Source: Methylococcales bacterium (GTDB lineage: Bacteria > Pseudomonadota > Gammaproteobacteria > Methylococcales > Methylomonadaceae). Taken from it: a stretch of DNA of 17,766 nucleotides. The stretch covers positions 1 to 17,766 of the forward strand of contig JAGLUC010000408.1 of the NCBI GenBank assembly GCA_023134955.1, in the 5' to 3' direction. How positions within the stretch are numbered: the first letter of the stretch is position 1; every line of letters starts with the position of its first letter. Below the pieces are notes generated by a model. It did not search any database. It was not told the origin of the DNA and worked only from the letters and a program-made list of their open reading frames with translations. Of the stretch, positions 7,684 through 16,499 are shown piece after piece. A program made the position numbers and the translations under genes.

Positions 7684-9051
7684 ATGAATAGAACGGCCAT
7701 TTTGAAATCATTAAATAAGCAATTATCGTTGACCGAGAGCTCAAAGGTTTTGATTGTGGGTTTAGGAGCAACGGGTTTTTCAGTTGCTAAATATTTACAG
7801 CAATTGGGTATTAAATTTGCAATAGTGGATAGTAGAGATAAGCCACCATTAAATGATGCATTATTACAAGATTATCCAGATACCCCCGTGTTTACAGGGG
7901 GATTTGATAAAGCTGCTTTTGATGTGGCAACACATTTAGTTGTTAGCCCAGGTGTTTCATTACAAGAAGAGGTCATCAGAAAAGCTATTTTTTCAGCTGC
8001 GATCTTAGTCAGTGATATAGATTTATTTGCATGTTCAACGATGAAGCCAATTGTTGCTATTACCGGTTCAAATGGAAAAAGTACGGTGACAACTATGTTA
8101 GGTGAAATGGCTAAAGCATCTGGGATTGAAACTGCGATAGGGGGTAATTTAGGTGTCCCCGCTTTAGATTTGCTGGATGAAAAAATTGAGTTATATGTAA
8201 TAGAGCTTTCAAGTTTTCAATTGGAAAGAACAAGCGTTTTAGGTGCAAAAGTAGCCACAGTATTAAATGTATCAGCTGACCATCTTGATCGCCATGCTGA
8301 TATTGAGAGTTATGCCAAAGAAAAACAAAGTATTTTTTCTGCAAACAGTGTGATGGTATTAAATGAGGATGATGTTTTAGTTAAAGCCATGGAAAGAGAA
8401 GGTAGTGAGGTGCTAACCTTTACATTAAAAGGTAAAAATGGCTTTCATATTGAAACTCAAAATGAGCAAGAGTGGTTGATGAATGCACAGCAAGCTTTGA
8501 TGAGGAAGTCGGAATTGCCTCTCGAAGGATTGCATAATACGGCTAATGCATTAGCCGCATTGGCACTTGGCACTGCTATTGGTCTAAATGTTAAAGCTAT
8601 GTGTAATGTGCTACGTGAATTTAAAGGATTGAACCACAGAATGCAGAAAGTTGCCAAAATTAAAGGTGTAACCTGGGTTAATGACTCTAAAGCAACCAAT
8701 ATAGGTGCTTGTATAGCCGCTTTGAAAGGTTATCAGCATAAAGTTGTATTGATCGCTGGTGGCGATGCTAAAGGTGCAGATATGGGGGAATTAATTTCTA
8801 TCATTAATAACAAAGCGCGATGTGTAATTTTGATGGGGAAAGATGCAGATAAGATAGAACAGGCACTTAATAATAGTATTCCGTCTTATCGAGCAGCAAC
8901 AGTAAAAGAAGCGGTAGAAATAGCAGCAAAATTAGCATTAGAGGGTGAAAGTGTTTTATTAAGCCCTGCTTGTGCAAGTATTGATCAATATAAAAATTAC
9001 CAGGAAAGAGGGGATAAGTTTACTGCAGCAGTGATGAGCCTGGCGGCATGA
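7684..9051 (+). CDS. murD: UDP-MurNAc-L-alanine:D-glutamate ligase MurD
   Basis: A 455-residue Mur ligase that adds D-glutamate to UDP-MurNAc-L-Ala. The Rossmann-like N-terminal domain (KVLIVGLGATGFSVAKYL) is followed by the ATP loop GSNGKST at residues 128-134. The probable carbamylated lysine is K212, and the third domain has VNDSKATN. I chose ATG 7684, two nucleotides after the mraY stop. The open frame extends upstream to 7594, but that would encode 30 residues overlapping the conserved end of mraY and unlike any MurD N-terminus. Even so, the protein has roughly ten more residues before the Rossmann strand than E. coli MurD (438 residues). No strong Shine-Dalgarno is seen. Confidence 0.95.
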   Translation: MNRTAILKSLNKQLSLTESSKVLIVGLGATGFSVAKYLQQLGIKFAIVDSRDKPPLNDALLQDYPDTPVFTGGFDKAAFDVATHLVVSPGVSLQEEVIRKAIFSAAILVSDIDLFACSTMKPIVAITGSNGKSTVTTMLGEMAKASGIETAIGGNLGVPALDLLDEKIELYVIELSSFQLERTSVLGAKVATVLNVSADHLDRHADIESYAKEKQSIFSANSVMVLNEDDVLVKAMEREGSEVLTFTLKGKNGFHIETQNEQEWLMNAQQALMRKSELPLEGLHNTANALAALALGTAIGLNVKAMCNVLREFKGLNHRMQKVAKIKGVTWVNDSKATNIGACIAALKGYQHKVVLIAGGDAKGADMGELISIINNKARCVILMGKDADKIEQALNNSIPSYRAATVKEAVEIAAKLALEGESVLLSPACASIDQYKNYQERGDKFTAAVMSLAA

Positions 9052-10208
9052 AAAACAAATTAAAGATGCAGGTGCCCACTTTCCATATAAATTATTTTTT
9101 ACTGTTTATCTGTATTAGTTTGTTAAGTATTGGGTTTGTAATGATGACTTCAGCATCTTTACATTTAGGAGAGAAAGTTGCTGGCAATAGTTTTTATTAC
9201 CCTGCTAAACAATTAATGCATATTGTTACTGGGCTTGTTGCAGCAGGTGTCATTGTATTACTGCCAATGGTACTTTGGGAAAGAATAGGGCCATGGATGT
9301 TTATTGCAGGCTTGGCACTACTTGTATTGATATTAATCCCAGGGGTTGGGGTAACAGTGAATGGCAGTGTCAGGTGGTTATCTGTTGGTTCTATAAGAGT
9401 ACAGGTTTCTGAAATAGTTAAATTTATATCGGTTATTTATATGGCAGGCTATGTCACCAGGCATCAAGAGTATGTACAGCAGGCAAGCTATGGCTTGATA
9501 AAGCCATTATTATTATTTTCAATTGCCTGTTTTTTGTTATTGATGGAACCAGACTTTGGCTCTGCTGTGGTCATTCTGGCAATAGCGATGGGAATTATGT
9601 ATTTAAGCGGTGCAAAAATATGGCAGTTTTTAATGTTGATAGCTGGAGTTTCGGTATTGGCAGTATTAATTGTTTATTTTTCACCTTATAGATTAGCAAG
9701 AGTGACAGGGTTTATTAATCCATGGGCAGATGCACAAAATACAGGGTTTCAGTTAGTGCAGGCACTGATTTCTTTTGGACGAGGTGAAATTTTTGGGGTT
9801 GGAATAGGGAGTGGTATTCAAAAACTATTTTACCTGCCAGAAGCGCATACGGACTTTTTATTTTCTGTACTGGCGGAAGAACTAGGGCTAGTGGGAGTGG
9901 TTGCCGTTATAGCATTGTTCAGTGGACTGGTGTGGCATTCATTTAACATAGCCATGAGGGCTGAATTGGCAGATGAAAGATTTTCAGCGTTTGTCGCTTA
10001 TGGACTGGGGATCTGGTTCGGTTTTCAGGCATTTATTAACATGGGGGTCAATATGGGAGTATTACCAACAAAAGGATTGACCTTGCCATTAATGAGTTAT
10101 GGTGGTGGAAGCATGATTACCATGTGTGCTGCGATAGCTCTATTATTTAGAATACATAGTGAAGTGTTAGAAAAGCAACAGCAGATGCGAAAAGGAAAGC
10201 TGGCATGA
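9048..10208 (+). CDS. ftsW: Septal peptidoglycan glycosyltransferase FtsW (SEDS family)
   Basis: A 386-residue polytopic membrane protein with about ten hydrophobic segments. FtsW polymerises lipid II into glycan strands at the septum, working as a pair with FtsI. Family hallmarks are MEPDFGSA in the middle, LPEAHTDFLFSVLAEELG containing the catalytic-type aspartate D269 (equivalent to E. coli RodA Asp262), and GVLPTKGLTLPLMSYGGGS near the end, which distinguishes FtsW. The start overlaps the murD stop in an ATGA. A second in-frame ATG six codons on has no better ribosome-binding site, so the overlap start is preferred. Confidence 0.97.
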   Translation: MKNKLKMQVPTFHINYFLLFICISLLSIGFVMMTSASLHLGEKVAGNSFYYPAKQLMHIVTGLVAAGVIVLLPMVLWERIGPWMFIAGLALLVLILIPGVGVTVNGSVRWLSVGSIRVQVSEIVKFISVIYMAGYVTRHQEYVQQASYGLIKPLLLFSIACFLLLMEPDFGSAVVILAIAMGIMYLSGAKIWQFLMLIAGVSVLAVLIVYFSPYRLARVTGFINPWADAQNTGFQLVQALISFGRGEIFGVGIGSGIQKLFYLPEAHTDFLFSVLAEELGLVGVVAVIALFSGLVWHSFNIAMRAELADERFSAFVAYGLGIWFGFQAFINMGVNMGVLPTKGLTLPLMSYGGGSMITMCAAIALLFRIHSEVLEKQQQMRKGKLA

Positions 10209-11266
10209 GTCAACGCATTGTCATTATGGCAGGTGGAACTGGGGGGCATATTTTCCCTGCACTTGCAGTTGCAAAATATTTAAAGCAACAAGGCTGGATG
10301 GTTAGCTGGGTCGGAACCAAGCGAGGCATGGAAAGTCGAGTAATTCCAGAAAATAATATTGAGATAGACTGGTTGTCAGTGGGTGGAATTAGAGGTAAAG
10401 GATTAACGGCAAAAATTAATAGTCTATGGCAATTAATTAACTCATTTGCACAGGTGTTTAGCATTTTCAGACTACGTAAACCTGATGTGGTTTTAGGTTT
10501 TGGTGGTTATGTAGCAGGACCTGGCGGATTAATGGCTAAATTGATGGGAATTCCGCTGGTGATACATGAGCAAAATAGAGTGCCAGGAACGACAAATAGA
10601 TTGTTGGCTAATAAGGCTAATAAAATTATGGAAGCATTCCCGGAAAGTTTTCCTAAGCACAAAAAGGCTGTTTTTACAGGAAATCCTTTAAGAACAGATT
10701 TTTTAAATGTCGCTAAAAAAGAGTTTTGGACAAAAGCGGATGCAAGAGCATTTAGGATTTTAGTTGTGGGTGGAAGTCAGGGTGCGAAAATACTGAATGA
10801 TGTGATTCCAGGCACAGTAAAACAATTAAGCAATGTTGAGGTAAGACATCAAACGGGTACAGCTGCATTTGAACAGGTTGCAAAAAAGTATGTTGAATTA
10901 TCCATAAATGCAGAAGTAGTCGCATTTATAAATGATATTGCAGCAGCCTATCAATGGGCTGATATGGTCATTTGTCGCGCAGGCGCAATGACGATTAGTG
11001 AAGTTGCTGCGGTTGGTTTGCCAGCAGTATTTATACCGTTACCCCATGCGATTGATGATCATCAAACAGCCAATGCAAAATATTTAACAGAAGCTGGTGC
11101 GGGTATTTTATTGGCACAAAATGATTTAAATGAATCAAGTTTGTTAACAGCTATTAATGAAATAAAACAATCGTTAAATGAAATGAGTATGGCAAGTAAA
11201 AATAAGGCTAAATTAGATGCAACTGAGGTTGTTGCTGATATATGCGCTAAGGAAGCAAAAAAATGA
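10205..11266 (+). CDS. murG: Lipid II synthase MurG (GlcNAc transferase)
   Basis: A 353-residue GT-B fold glycosyltransferase (E. coli 355) that works at the inner membrane surface, adding GlcNAc from UDP-GlcNAc to lipid I to give lipid II. The first G-loop GGTGGH is at residues 10-15, the second GGSQGA starts at 189, and the UDP-GlcNAc-binding block RAGAMTISE lies at 258-266, followed by PLPHAIDDHQTANA. A good Shine-Dalgarno, AAGGA at 10192-10196, precedes the ATG, which overlaps the ftsW stop by 4 nt. The overlap with ftsW puts the lipid II maker directly beside the lipid II polymerase. Confidence 0.98.
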   Translation: MSQRIVIMAGGTGGHIFPALAVAKYLKQQGWMVSWVGTKRGMESRVIPENNIEIDWLSVGGIRGKGLTAKINSLWQLINSFAQVFSIFRLRKPDVVLGFGGYVAGPGGLMAKLMGIPLVIHEQNRVPGTTNRLLANKANKIMEAFPESFPKHKKAVFTGNPLRTDFLNVAKKEFWTKADARAFRILVVGGSQGAKILNDVIPGTVKQLSNVEVRHQTGTAAFEQVAKKYVELSINAEVVAFINDIAAAYQWADMVICRAGAMTISEVAAVGLPAVFIPLPHAIDDHQTANAKYLTEAGAGILLAQNDLNESSLLTAINEIKQSLNEMSMASKNKAKLDATEVVADICAKEAKK

Positions 11267-12699
11267 ATATGCCAGATCGTAGAAAAGCAGCGCAAGGCTT
11301 AGGAAATATAAAGAAAATCCATTTTGTTGGCATAGGTGGTACCGGAATGAGCGGTATTGCTGAAGTGTTGTCAAATTTAAGATATGAGGTTTCTGGTTCA
11401 GATATTAAAGAAAGTGCGGTTACCAGAAGATTACAGCAACAAGGTGTAAAAATACATATTGGGCATAGTAAAGACAATGTGGCAAATGTTGATGTGGTGG
11501 TTACTTCAACAGCAGTTGATAAAAGCAATGAAGAAGTCAACGCGGCATATGAAAATAGAATTCCAGTAATTCCTCGTGCTGAAATGCTGGCTGAATTAAT
11601 GCGATTCAGGTTTGGTATTGCCGTTGCGGGGACACATGGAAAAACCACAACAACCAGCTTAACCGCAAGTATGTTGGCAGAAGGCGGATTAGATCCAACT
11701 TTTGTTATCGGTGGACGATTAAATAGTGCAGGTACAAATGCTAAATTAGGATTAGGTCAATATTTAGTAGCGGAGGCGGATGAAAGTGATGCTTCATTTT
11801 TACATTTACAACCTATGATTTCGGTAGTGACAAATATAGACCTGGATCATATGGAAACTTATGGTGGTAGTTATCAAAAGCTAAAAGATACTTTCCTGGA
11901 ATTTTTGCACCATTTACCTTTTTATGGTCTGGCAGTTGTGTGTTTAGATGATCTGGGTGTACAGGAAATTTTGTCAGATATTGCAAAACCTGTAAAAACA
12001 TATGGTATCCATGAAGATGCCGATGTTCGAGCGGTTAATGTCAAGCAACAAGGCATGCAAACTTATTTTACAGTGGAGCGTTGGGGTGAGCATCAAGATT
12101 TAGAAGTGACTCTAAATATGCCAGGTTGGCACAATATGTTGAATGCCTTGGCAGCCATCACTATTGCTACGCGGTTAGATATTGAAGACAAAGCAATTAT
12201 AAAGAGTTTAAGTGATTTCAAAGGCATAGGTCGACGTTTTCAGTTGAATGGTGATGTTAAATTAGAAGCAGGAAAAATTACCTTGGTCGATGATTATGGG
12301 CATCATCCAAGAGAGGTAGCGGCAACATTTGAGGCAATGCGACAAGCCTGGCCAGAAAGAAGAAAAGTTGTCATTTTTCAGCCCCACCGATATACCAGAA
12401 CAAGAGATTTGTTTGAAGATTTTGTAGAGATTTTATCAACCGTTGATGTATTGATTTTACTGGATATTTATACGGCTGGAGAGGCTGAGATTATCGCTGC
12501 TAATGGACAGGCACTTGCAAGAGCAATACGAGTGAGAGGTCAAGTAGACCCTGTGTTTGTGAAGCATAGTAATGAATTGGCAGGAATTTTGGCGAGAATA
12601 GTACAGGCAGATGATGTCGTTTTAACCATGGGGGCAGGCAATGTGGGACAAATTGCAGCTGAGCTAGCTGAAAATCTGATGGCTGTGTTAAAAAAATGA
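11263..12699 (+). CDS. murC: UDP-MurNAc:L-alanine ligase MurC
   Basis: A 478-residue Mur ligase that starts the stem peptide by adding L-alanine to UDP-MurNAc. The N-terminal nucleotide motif GIGGTGMSGIAEVL is followed by the ATP loop GTHGKTT at residues 123-129; histidine inside this loop is typical of MurC. EADESDASF and the C-terminal DDYGHHPREV are also typical. The ATG start overlaps the murG stop by 4 nt, with AAGGA at 11249-11253 as ribosome-binding site. It is immediately followed by murB, which makes its substrate. Confidence 0.98.
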   Translation: MNMPDRRKAAQGLGNIKKIHFVGIGGTGMSGIAEVLSNLRYEVSGSDIKESAVTRRLQQQGVKIHIGHSKDNVANVDVVVTSTAVDKSNEEVNAAYENRIPVIPRAEMLAELMRFRFGIAVAGTHGKTTTTSLTASMLAEGGLDPTFVIGGRLNSAGTNAKLGLGQYLVAEADESDASFLHLQPMISVVTNIDLDHMETYGGSYQKLKDTFLEFLHHLPFYGLAVVCLDDLGVQEILSDIAKPVKTYGIHEDADVRAVNVKQQGMQTYFTVERWGEHQDLEVTLNMPGWHNMLNALAAITIATRLDIEDKAIIKSLSDFKGIGRRFQLNGDVKLEAGKITLVDDYGHHPREVAATFEAMRQAWPERRKVVIFQPHRYTRTRDLFEDFVEILSTVDVLILLDIYTAGEAEIIAANGQALARAIRVRGQVDPVFVKHSNELAGILARIVQADDVVLTMGAGNVGQIAAELAENLMAVLKK

Positions 12700-13577
12700 C
12701 AGAAAAAAAAGGTGTTTTATTAAAAAATGAACCTTTGGCTAAATATACTAGCTGGCGTGTAGGTGGGCCAGCAGAAAAAATGTATCTGCCAGAAGGAAGA
12801 GAGGATTTAATAGCATTTTTAACGGTATTGCCTGAACAAGAAGAAATTTACTGGTTAGGTTTAGGGAGCAATCTATTAGTTCGAGATGGTGGCATACATG
12901 GAACGGTGATTAATACACGAGGACGATTAAAAGTGATGCAGCTTGTTGATACCAATAAAGTCTATGTAGAAGCAGGTGTGCCTTGTGCTCATGCCGCACG
13001 TTTTTGTACCGAGTTAGGACTGACAGGTGCCGAGTTTTTAGCAGGTATTCCAGGAACTATGGGAGGTGCTTTAAAAATGAATGCAGGTGCTTTTGGTGGA
13101 GAGACATGGAATATAGTTGATACTGTTGAAATGATTAATGCTAATGGACGGGTAACAAAACGGGCAGCAGAAGAGTTTGAAGTGGCTTATCGAGCTGTTA
13201 GTGGATTGGGTGGTGAATGGTTTTTGGCTGTTGAATTGAAATTAAGCAAAGGGGAGTCAGAACTTAGTCAACAGAAAATAAAAAGTTTGTTAGAAAGAAG
13301 GGCTTTAACTCAACCGACTAATAAGCCAACCTGTGGCTCTGTATTCAAAAATCCGCCAGGTGACTATGCTGCAAGATTAATTGAAGCTTGTGGACTTAAA
13401 GGCTATGCAATAGGCGGTGCTTGTGTCTCAAAAAAACATGCGAACTTTATTGAGAATACAGGCAATGCGACAGCGGCAGATATAGAAGGGTTGATTGCCT
13501 ATATTCAGCAACAGGTTGATCAAAACCATAGCGTTAAACTACAAACTGAAGTATGTCGAGTTGGAGACTCATTGTGA
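12696..13577 (+). CDS. murB: UDP-N-acetylenolpyruvoylglucosamine reductase MurB, short (type II-like)
   Basis: A 293-residue FAD-dependent reductase that converts enolpyruvyl-UDP-GlcNAc to UDP-MurNAc using NADPH. The flavin-binding block has GSNLLV at residues 57-62, followed by AGIPGTMGGALKMNAGAFG. Catalytic residues are S215 in CGSVFKNP and the glutamate E285 in LQTEV near the C-terminus. It is about 50 residues shorter than E. coli MurB (342, type I), which fits the type II form lacking the extra module. E. coli keeps murB elsewhere in the chromosome; here it sits between murC and ddl, as in several other gammaproteobacteria. It overlaps murC by ATGA and has no clear ribosome-binding site, suggesting coupling. 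Confidence 0.96.
   Translation: MTEKKGVLLKNEPLAKYTSWRVGGPAEKMYLPEGREDLIAFLTVLPEQEEIYWLGLGSNLLVRDGGIHGTVINTRGRLKVMQLVDTNKVYVEAGVPCAHAARFCTELGLTGAEFLAGIPGTMGGALKMNAGAFGGETWNIVDTVEMINANGRVTKRAAEEFEVAYRAVSGLGGEWFLAVELKLSKGESELSQQKIKSLLERRALTQPTNKPTCGSVFKNPPGDYAARLIEACGLKGYAIGGACVSKKHANFIENTGNATAADIEGLIAYIQQQVDQNHSVKLQTEVCRVGDSL
13563..13566 (+). promoter_or_regulatory. Ribosome-binding site that decides the ddl start
   Basis: GGAG stands 7 nt before GTG 13574. The GTG overlaps the murB stop (GTGA), the same junction style used elsewhere in the cluster. The alternative in-frame ATG at 13553 has no comparable site, so the GTG is the likelier start. Confidence 0.65.
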
Positions 13578-14509
13578 GAGCACGTCAAGTGGAACAGGCA
13601 AAACGGTTTGGTCGTGTGGGTGTATTAATGGGTGGTTCATCAGCAGAAAGAGAAATATCAATGCAAAGTGGCACAGCCGTTTTTGCAGCAATGAACCGAC
13701 TGGCTATTGATGCTGTTGCAATAGACGTAAAAGAATGTGTTGTCACGACCTTGCTGGAAAATAAAATAGATAGAGTATTTAATATTATTCATGGTCGAGG
13801 TGGTGAAGATGGTGTTTTACAGGGTGTTTTAGAGTCTATGAAAATACCTTATACCGGATCCGGGGTTATGGCTTCTGCCTTAACAATGGATAAATTAAGG
13901 ACTAAGTTATGTTGGCAAGGCTATGGACTAAATACACCAAAATGGTTCGTATTAAAAAATGAAGCTGATATTGATCCGTGCATAGAATGCTTAGGTTTTC
14001 CTGTTATTGTAAAACCAGCATTAGAAGGCTCAAGTTTAGGGATGAGTAAGGCAAATGATAAGCTTGAATTAGCACAGGCATTGGCAGAGGCTACAAAATA
14101 CCAGTGTGATGTTTATGCAGAAGCATGGGTAAAAGGTGAAGAATACACGGTTGCTGTTTTAGCTGGTGAGGCATTGGCAGTTATACGGTTAGAGACACCC
14201 AATGAGTTTTATGATTTTGAAGCTAAGTATCGTGCAAATACAACACAATATCATTGTCCTTGTGGCTTGTCGCAGCAGCAGGAAATAGAGCTAAAGAAAT
14301 TGGCGATAGAGGCTTGCAAGGTTGTCGGTGTTACAGGCTGGGGGCGTGTTGATTTGTTTATTGATGAAAAAGAAAATAGCCAATTAATAGAGGTAAATAC
14401 AGTACCTGGAATGACAGACCACAGTTTAGTCCCTATGGCAGCAAAAAATGAAGGAATAGAGTTTGACGAGTTGGTTTGGCGCATTTTAGAAACTAGTATA
14501 AATGAATAA
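13574..14509 (+). CDS. ddlB: D-alanine--D-alanine ligase Ddl (DdlB type)
   Basis: A 311-residue ATP-grasp enzyme (E. coli DdlB 306) that joins two D-alanines for use by MurF. Visible motifs are GVLMGGSSAERE with E25, HGRGGEDG, KPALEGSSLGMS with S153, and the omega-loop segment FYDFEAKY with tyrosines Y213 and Y219. The second corresponds to E. coli Tyr216, which marks D-Ala-D-Ala rather than D-Ala-D-lactate specificity. The C-terminal EVNTVPGMTDHSLVP holds the magnesium ligands. I start at GTG 13574 because of its GGAG site and GTGA overlap; ATG 13553 would add seven residues. No vancomycin-resistance-type substitution is seen. Confidence 0.95.
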   Translation: MRARQVEQAKRFGRVGVLMGGSSAEREISMQSGTAVFAAMNRLAIDAVAIDVKECVVTTLLENKIDRVFNIIHGRGGEDGVLQGVLESMKIPYTGSGVMASALTMDKLRTKLCWQGYGLNTPKWFVLKNEADIDPCIECLGFPVIVKPALEGSSLGMSKANDKLELAQALAEATKYQCDVYAEAWVKGEEYTVAVLAGEALAVIRLETPNEFYDFEAKYRANTTQYHCPCGLSQQQEIELKKLAIEACKVVGVTGWGRVDLFIDEKENSQLIEVNTVPGMTDHSLVPMAAKNEGIEFDELVWRILETSINE

Positions 14510-15236
14510 AAAGACAATTAATTTTGTTGGAATAATAAGCATTCTACTGGCGATAGGGTGGTTTCAGAATAAATTACAGAGCATCGATTGGTTGCCTGTT
14601 AAGTACGTCAGGATTGAAGGAGCCTTTCAATATATTAAAAAGGATAAAATTAAACAAGCACTGCAACAGCAAGTGAGTCATGGTTTATATGGTATTAATC
14701 TGCAACAAGTACAGGAGTCTGTTAAGCAGTTACCTTGGGTTGATGCGGTTAGTGTTAAAAGAGTTTGGCCAGATACATTGAACATAAAAATTAAGGAACA
14801 GTTACCTGTTGCCAGATGGAGACGAGATAGCTTATTAAATAATAATGCTGAAATATTTATCCCCGATAATATTGAAAAATTTAATCGCTTACCAAAGTTA
14901 GAAGGCTCATTCGGTAATGAAAAAGAATTATTAGAAGTGATGAAAGGCTTAATGATTACTTTAACTGACCAGGATTTAGAATTAAAAGAGTTTCGAGTAA
15001 CAGGAAGACGAGCCTGGTACTTAAAGTTAAAAAATGACATGGAATTAGTCATTGGCAGAAATACGCCTTTAAATAAATTTCAGCGATTTATAAAAACGCT
15101 GGGTTTGATAGGAAGAGAACAAGTAACAAAGATTGCAATAGTCGATTTGAGATACCCAAATGGATATGCAATAACATGGAAGAAAGGAATAGAAACAATA
15201 GAATGGAAAAAAATAGCTAGGATGAGACTAATATAA
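14502..15236 (+). CDS. ftsQ: Cell division protein FtsQ
   Basis: A 244-residue bitopic inner-membrane protein (E. coli 276). It has a short cytoplasmic tail, one transmembrane helix at about residues 6-21, then a periplasmic POTRA domain (about 33-103, VKYVRIEGAFQYI through IKEQLPVARW) and a beta domain that carries the FtsB/FtsL interface in E. coli. FtsQ links early and late divisome proteins. The end IVDLRYPNGYAITWKKG is the typical beta-domain finish, and the long E. coli C-terminal tail is mostly missing. The ATG start overlaps the ddl stop by 8 nt without an evident Shine-Dalgarno, so expression is probably coupled. Confidence 0.94.
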   Translation: MNKKTINFVGIISILLAIGWFQNKLQSIDWLPVKYVRIEGAFQYIKKDKIKQALQQQVSHGLYGINLQQVQESVKQLPWVDAVSVKRVWPDTLNIKIKEQLPVARWRRDSLLNNNAEIFIPDNIEKFNRLPKLEGSFGNEKELLEVMKGLMITLTDQDLELKEFRVTGRRAWYLKLKNDMELVIGRNTPLNKFQRFIKTLGLIGREQVTKIAIVDLRYPNGYAITWKKGIETIEWKKIARMRLI

Positions 15237-15237
15237 A

Positions 15238-15242
15238 GCGGA
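15238..15242 (+). promoter_or_regulatory. Ribosome-binding site that decides the ftsA start
   Basis: GCGGA lies 6 nt before ATG 15249. The frame is also open from a TTG at 15243, but that codon directly abuts this site with no spacing, so ATG 15249 is the credible start. Confidence 0.6.
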
Positions 15243-15248
15243 TTGAGC

Positions 15249-16475
15249 ATGGTAAAGAAAAAAGATCGTAATATCATTGTAGGCTTGGATATCGGCACTT
15301 CAAAAGTTGCTGCTATAGTGGCTGAGCACACAGCCGAAGATGAAATTGAAATCATTGGCGTAGGCGTTTCTCCTTCAAAAGGCTTGAAAAAAGGAGTCGT
15401 GGTAAACCTGGAGTCAACAATACACTCAATCCAGAGAGCCGTTGAAGAAGCTGAGTTAATGGCTGGGTGCCAGATTCAATCAGTTTTTGCCGGGATTGCA
15501 GGCAGTCATATTAAAAGCTTCAACTCTCATGGCATTGTTGCTATCAGGAATAAAGAAGTTTCTCAATATGATATTGATAGAGTGATTGACTCAGCAAGAG
15601 CTGTTGCTATTCCGGCAGACCAGAAAATATTACATATCTTGCCGCAGGAGTTTGTGATTGATCAGCAGGAAGGTATTAAAGAACCTATAGGAATGTCAGG
15701 TATTAGACTTGAAGCTAAGGTTCATATGGTGACGGGCAGTGTGAGCGCAGCACAAAATATTATTAAGTGTATTAGACGTTGTGGACTGGAAGTTGAAGAT
15801 ATTGTTCTGGAACAATTAGCTTCGTGTACCTCGGTGTTGACTGAAGATGAAAAAGAACTGGGTGTTTTACTGTGTGATATAGGCGGTGGAACCACTGATA
15901 TTGCTATTTTTTCTGAAGGTGCAATAAAACATACGGCTGTTATTCCCATAGCGGGTGATCAAGTATCAAACGATATAGCGGTTGCATTAAGAACACCTAC
16001 TAAAAGTGCAGAAGAGGTTAAACGTGAATATGCCTGTGCATTAACGCAATTAGCCAATGCCGATAAAATGATTGATGTTCCCAGTATTGGGGATAGAGAA
16101 CCAAGAAAAATATCGGAGCAAAATTTAGCAGAAATTATTGAACCTCGTTATGAAGAATTGATGCTATTGGTTCAGGCAGAATTAAGACGGAGTGGTTATG
16201 AAGATTTGATTGCCGCAGGTGTTGTTTTAACTGGAGGGAGTTCAAAAATCAAAGGATTAGTAGAGCTGGCAGAAGAAATTTTTCATATGCCGGTCAGGAT
16301 GGGTTTACCACAGCATGTATCTGGATTAACAGATGTGGTACAAAATCCAGTGCATTCAACTGGTGTGGGTTTGTTGCTGTATGGTGGGGAGCATCAAGGT
16401 CGTCCAGGTGGGATTAATGGGGAAGAGCAAGGTTTATTGGCAACGATGAAAAACTGGTTTCAGGGTAATTTTTAA
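15249..16475 (+). CDS. ftsA: Cell division protein FtsA, membrane tether of the Z ring
   Basis: A 408-residue actin-family ATPase (E. coli 420) that anchors FtsZ filaments to the membrane and recruits later divisome proteins. The phosphate-1 motif VGLDIGTSK is near the N-terminus, and phosphate-2 is DIGGGTTD starting at D210. The adenosine motif is GVVLTGGSSKIKG. The FtsA-specific 1C subdomain lies between the first two. The last residues, LLATMKNWFQGNF, form the expected amphipathic membrane-targeting helix. There is a 12-nt gap after ftsQ and a 24-nt gap before ftsZ. Confidence 0.98.
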   Translation: MVKKKDRNIIVGLDIGTSKVAAIVAEHTAEDEIEIIGVGVSPSKGLKKGVVVNLESTIHSIQRAVEEAELMAGCQIQSVFAGIAGSHIKSFNSHGIVAIRNKEVSQYDIDRVIDSARAVAIPADQKILHILPQEFVIDQQEGIKEPIGMSGIRLEAKVHMVTGSVSAAQNIIKCIRRCGLEVEDIVLEQLASCTSVLTEDEKELGVLLCDIGGGTTDIAIFSEGAIKHTAVIPIAGDQVSNDIAVALRTPTKSAEEVKREYACALTQLANADKMIDVPSIGDREPRKISEQNLAEIIEPRYEELMLLVQAELRRSGYEDLIAAGVVLTGGSSKIKGLVELAEEIFHMPVRMGLPQHVSGLTDVVQNPVHSTGVGLLLYGGEHQGRPGGINGEEQGLLATMKNWFQGNF

Positions 16476-16487
16476 TTTGGGTTTGAT

Positions 16488-16492
16488 GAGGG
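16488..16492 (+). promoter_or_regulatory. Strong ribosome-binding site of ftsZ
   Basis: GAGGG lies 7 nt before ATG 16500, in the widest gap inside the cluster (24 nt). It rules against the in-frame TTG at 16494, which would be only 1 nt away. A strong independent site fits the much higher protein level that FtsZ needs compared with its neighbours; that link is inferred. Confidence 0.7.
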
Positions 16493-16499
16493 TTTGAAA

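Noticed and set aside
15147..15175. Possible internal promoter in ftsQ (TTGAGA followed by an AT-rich -10-like stretch)
   Set aside because: No -10 hexamer close to consensus occurs at 16-18 nt spacing, and such matches are frequent by chance in AT-rich coding DNA.
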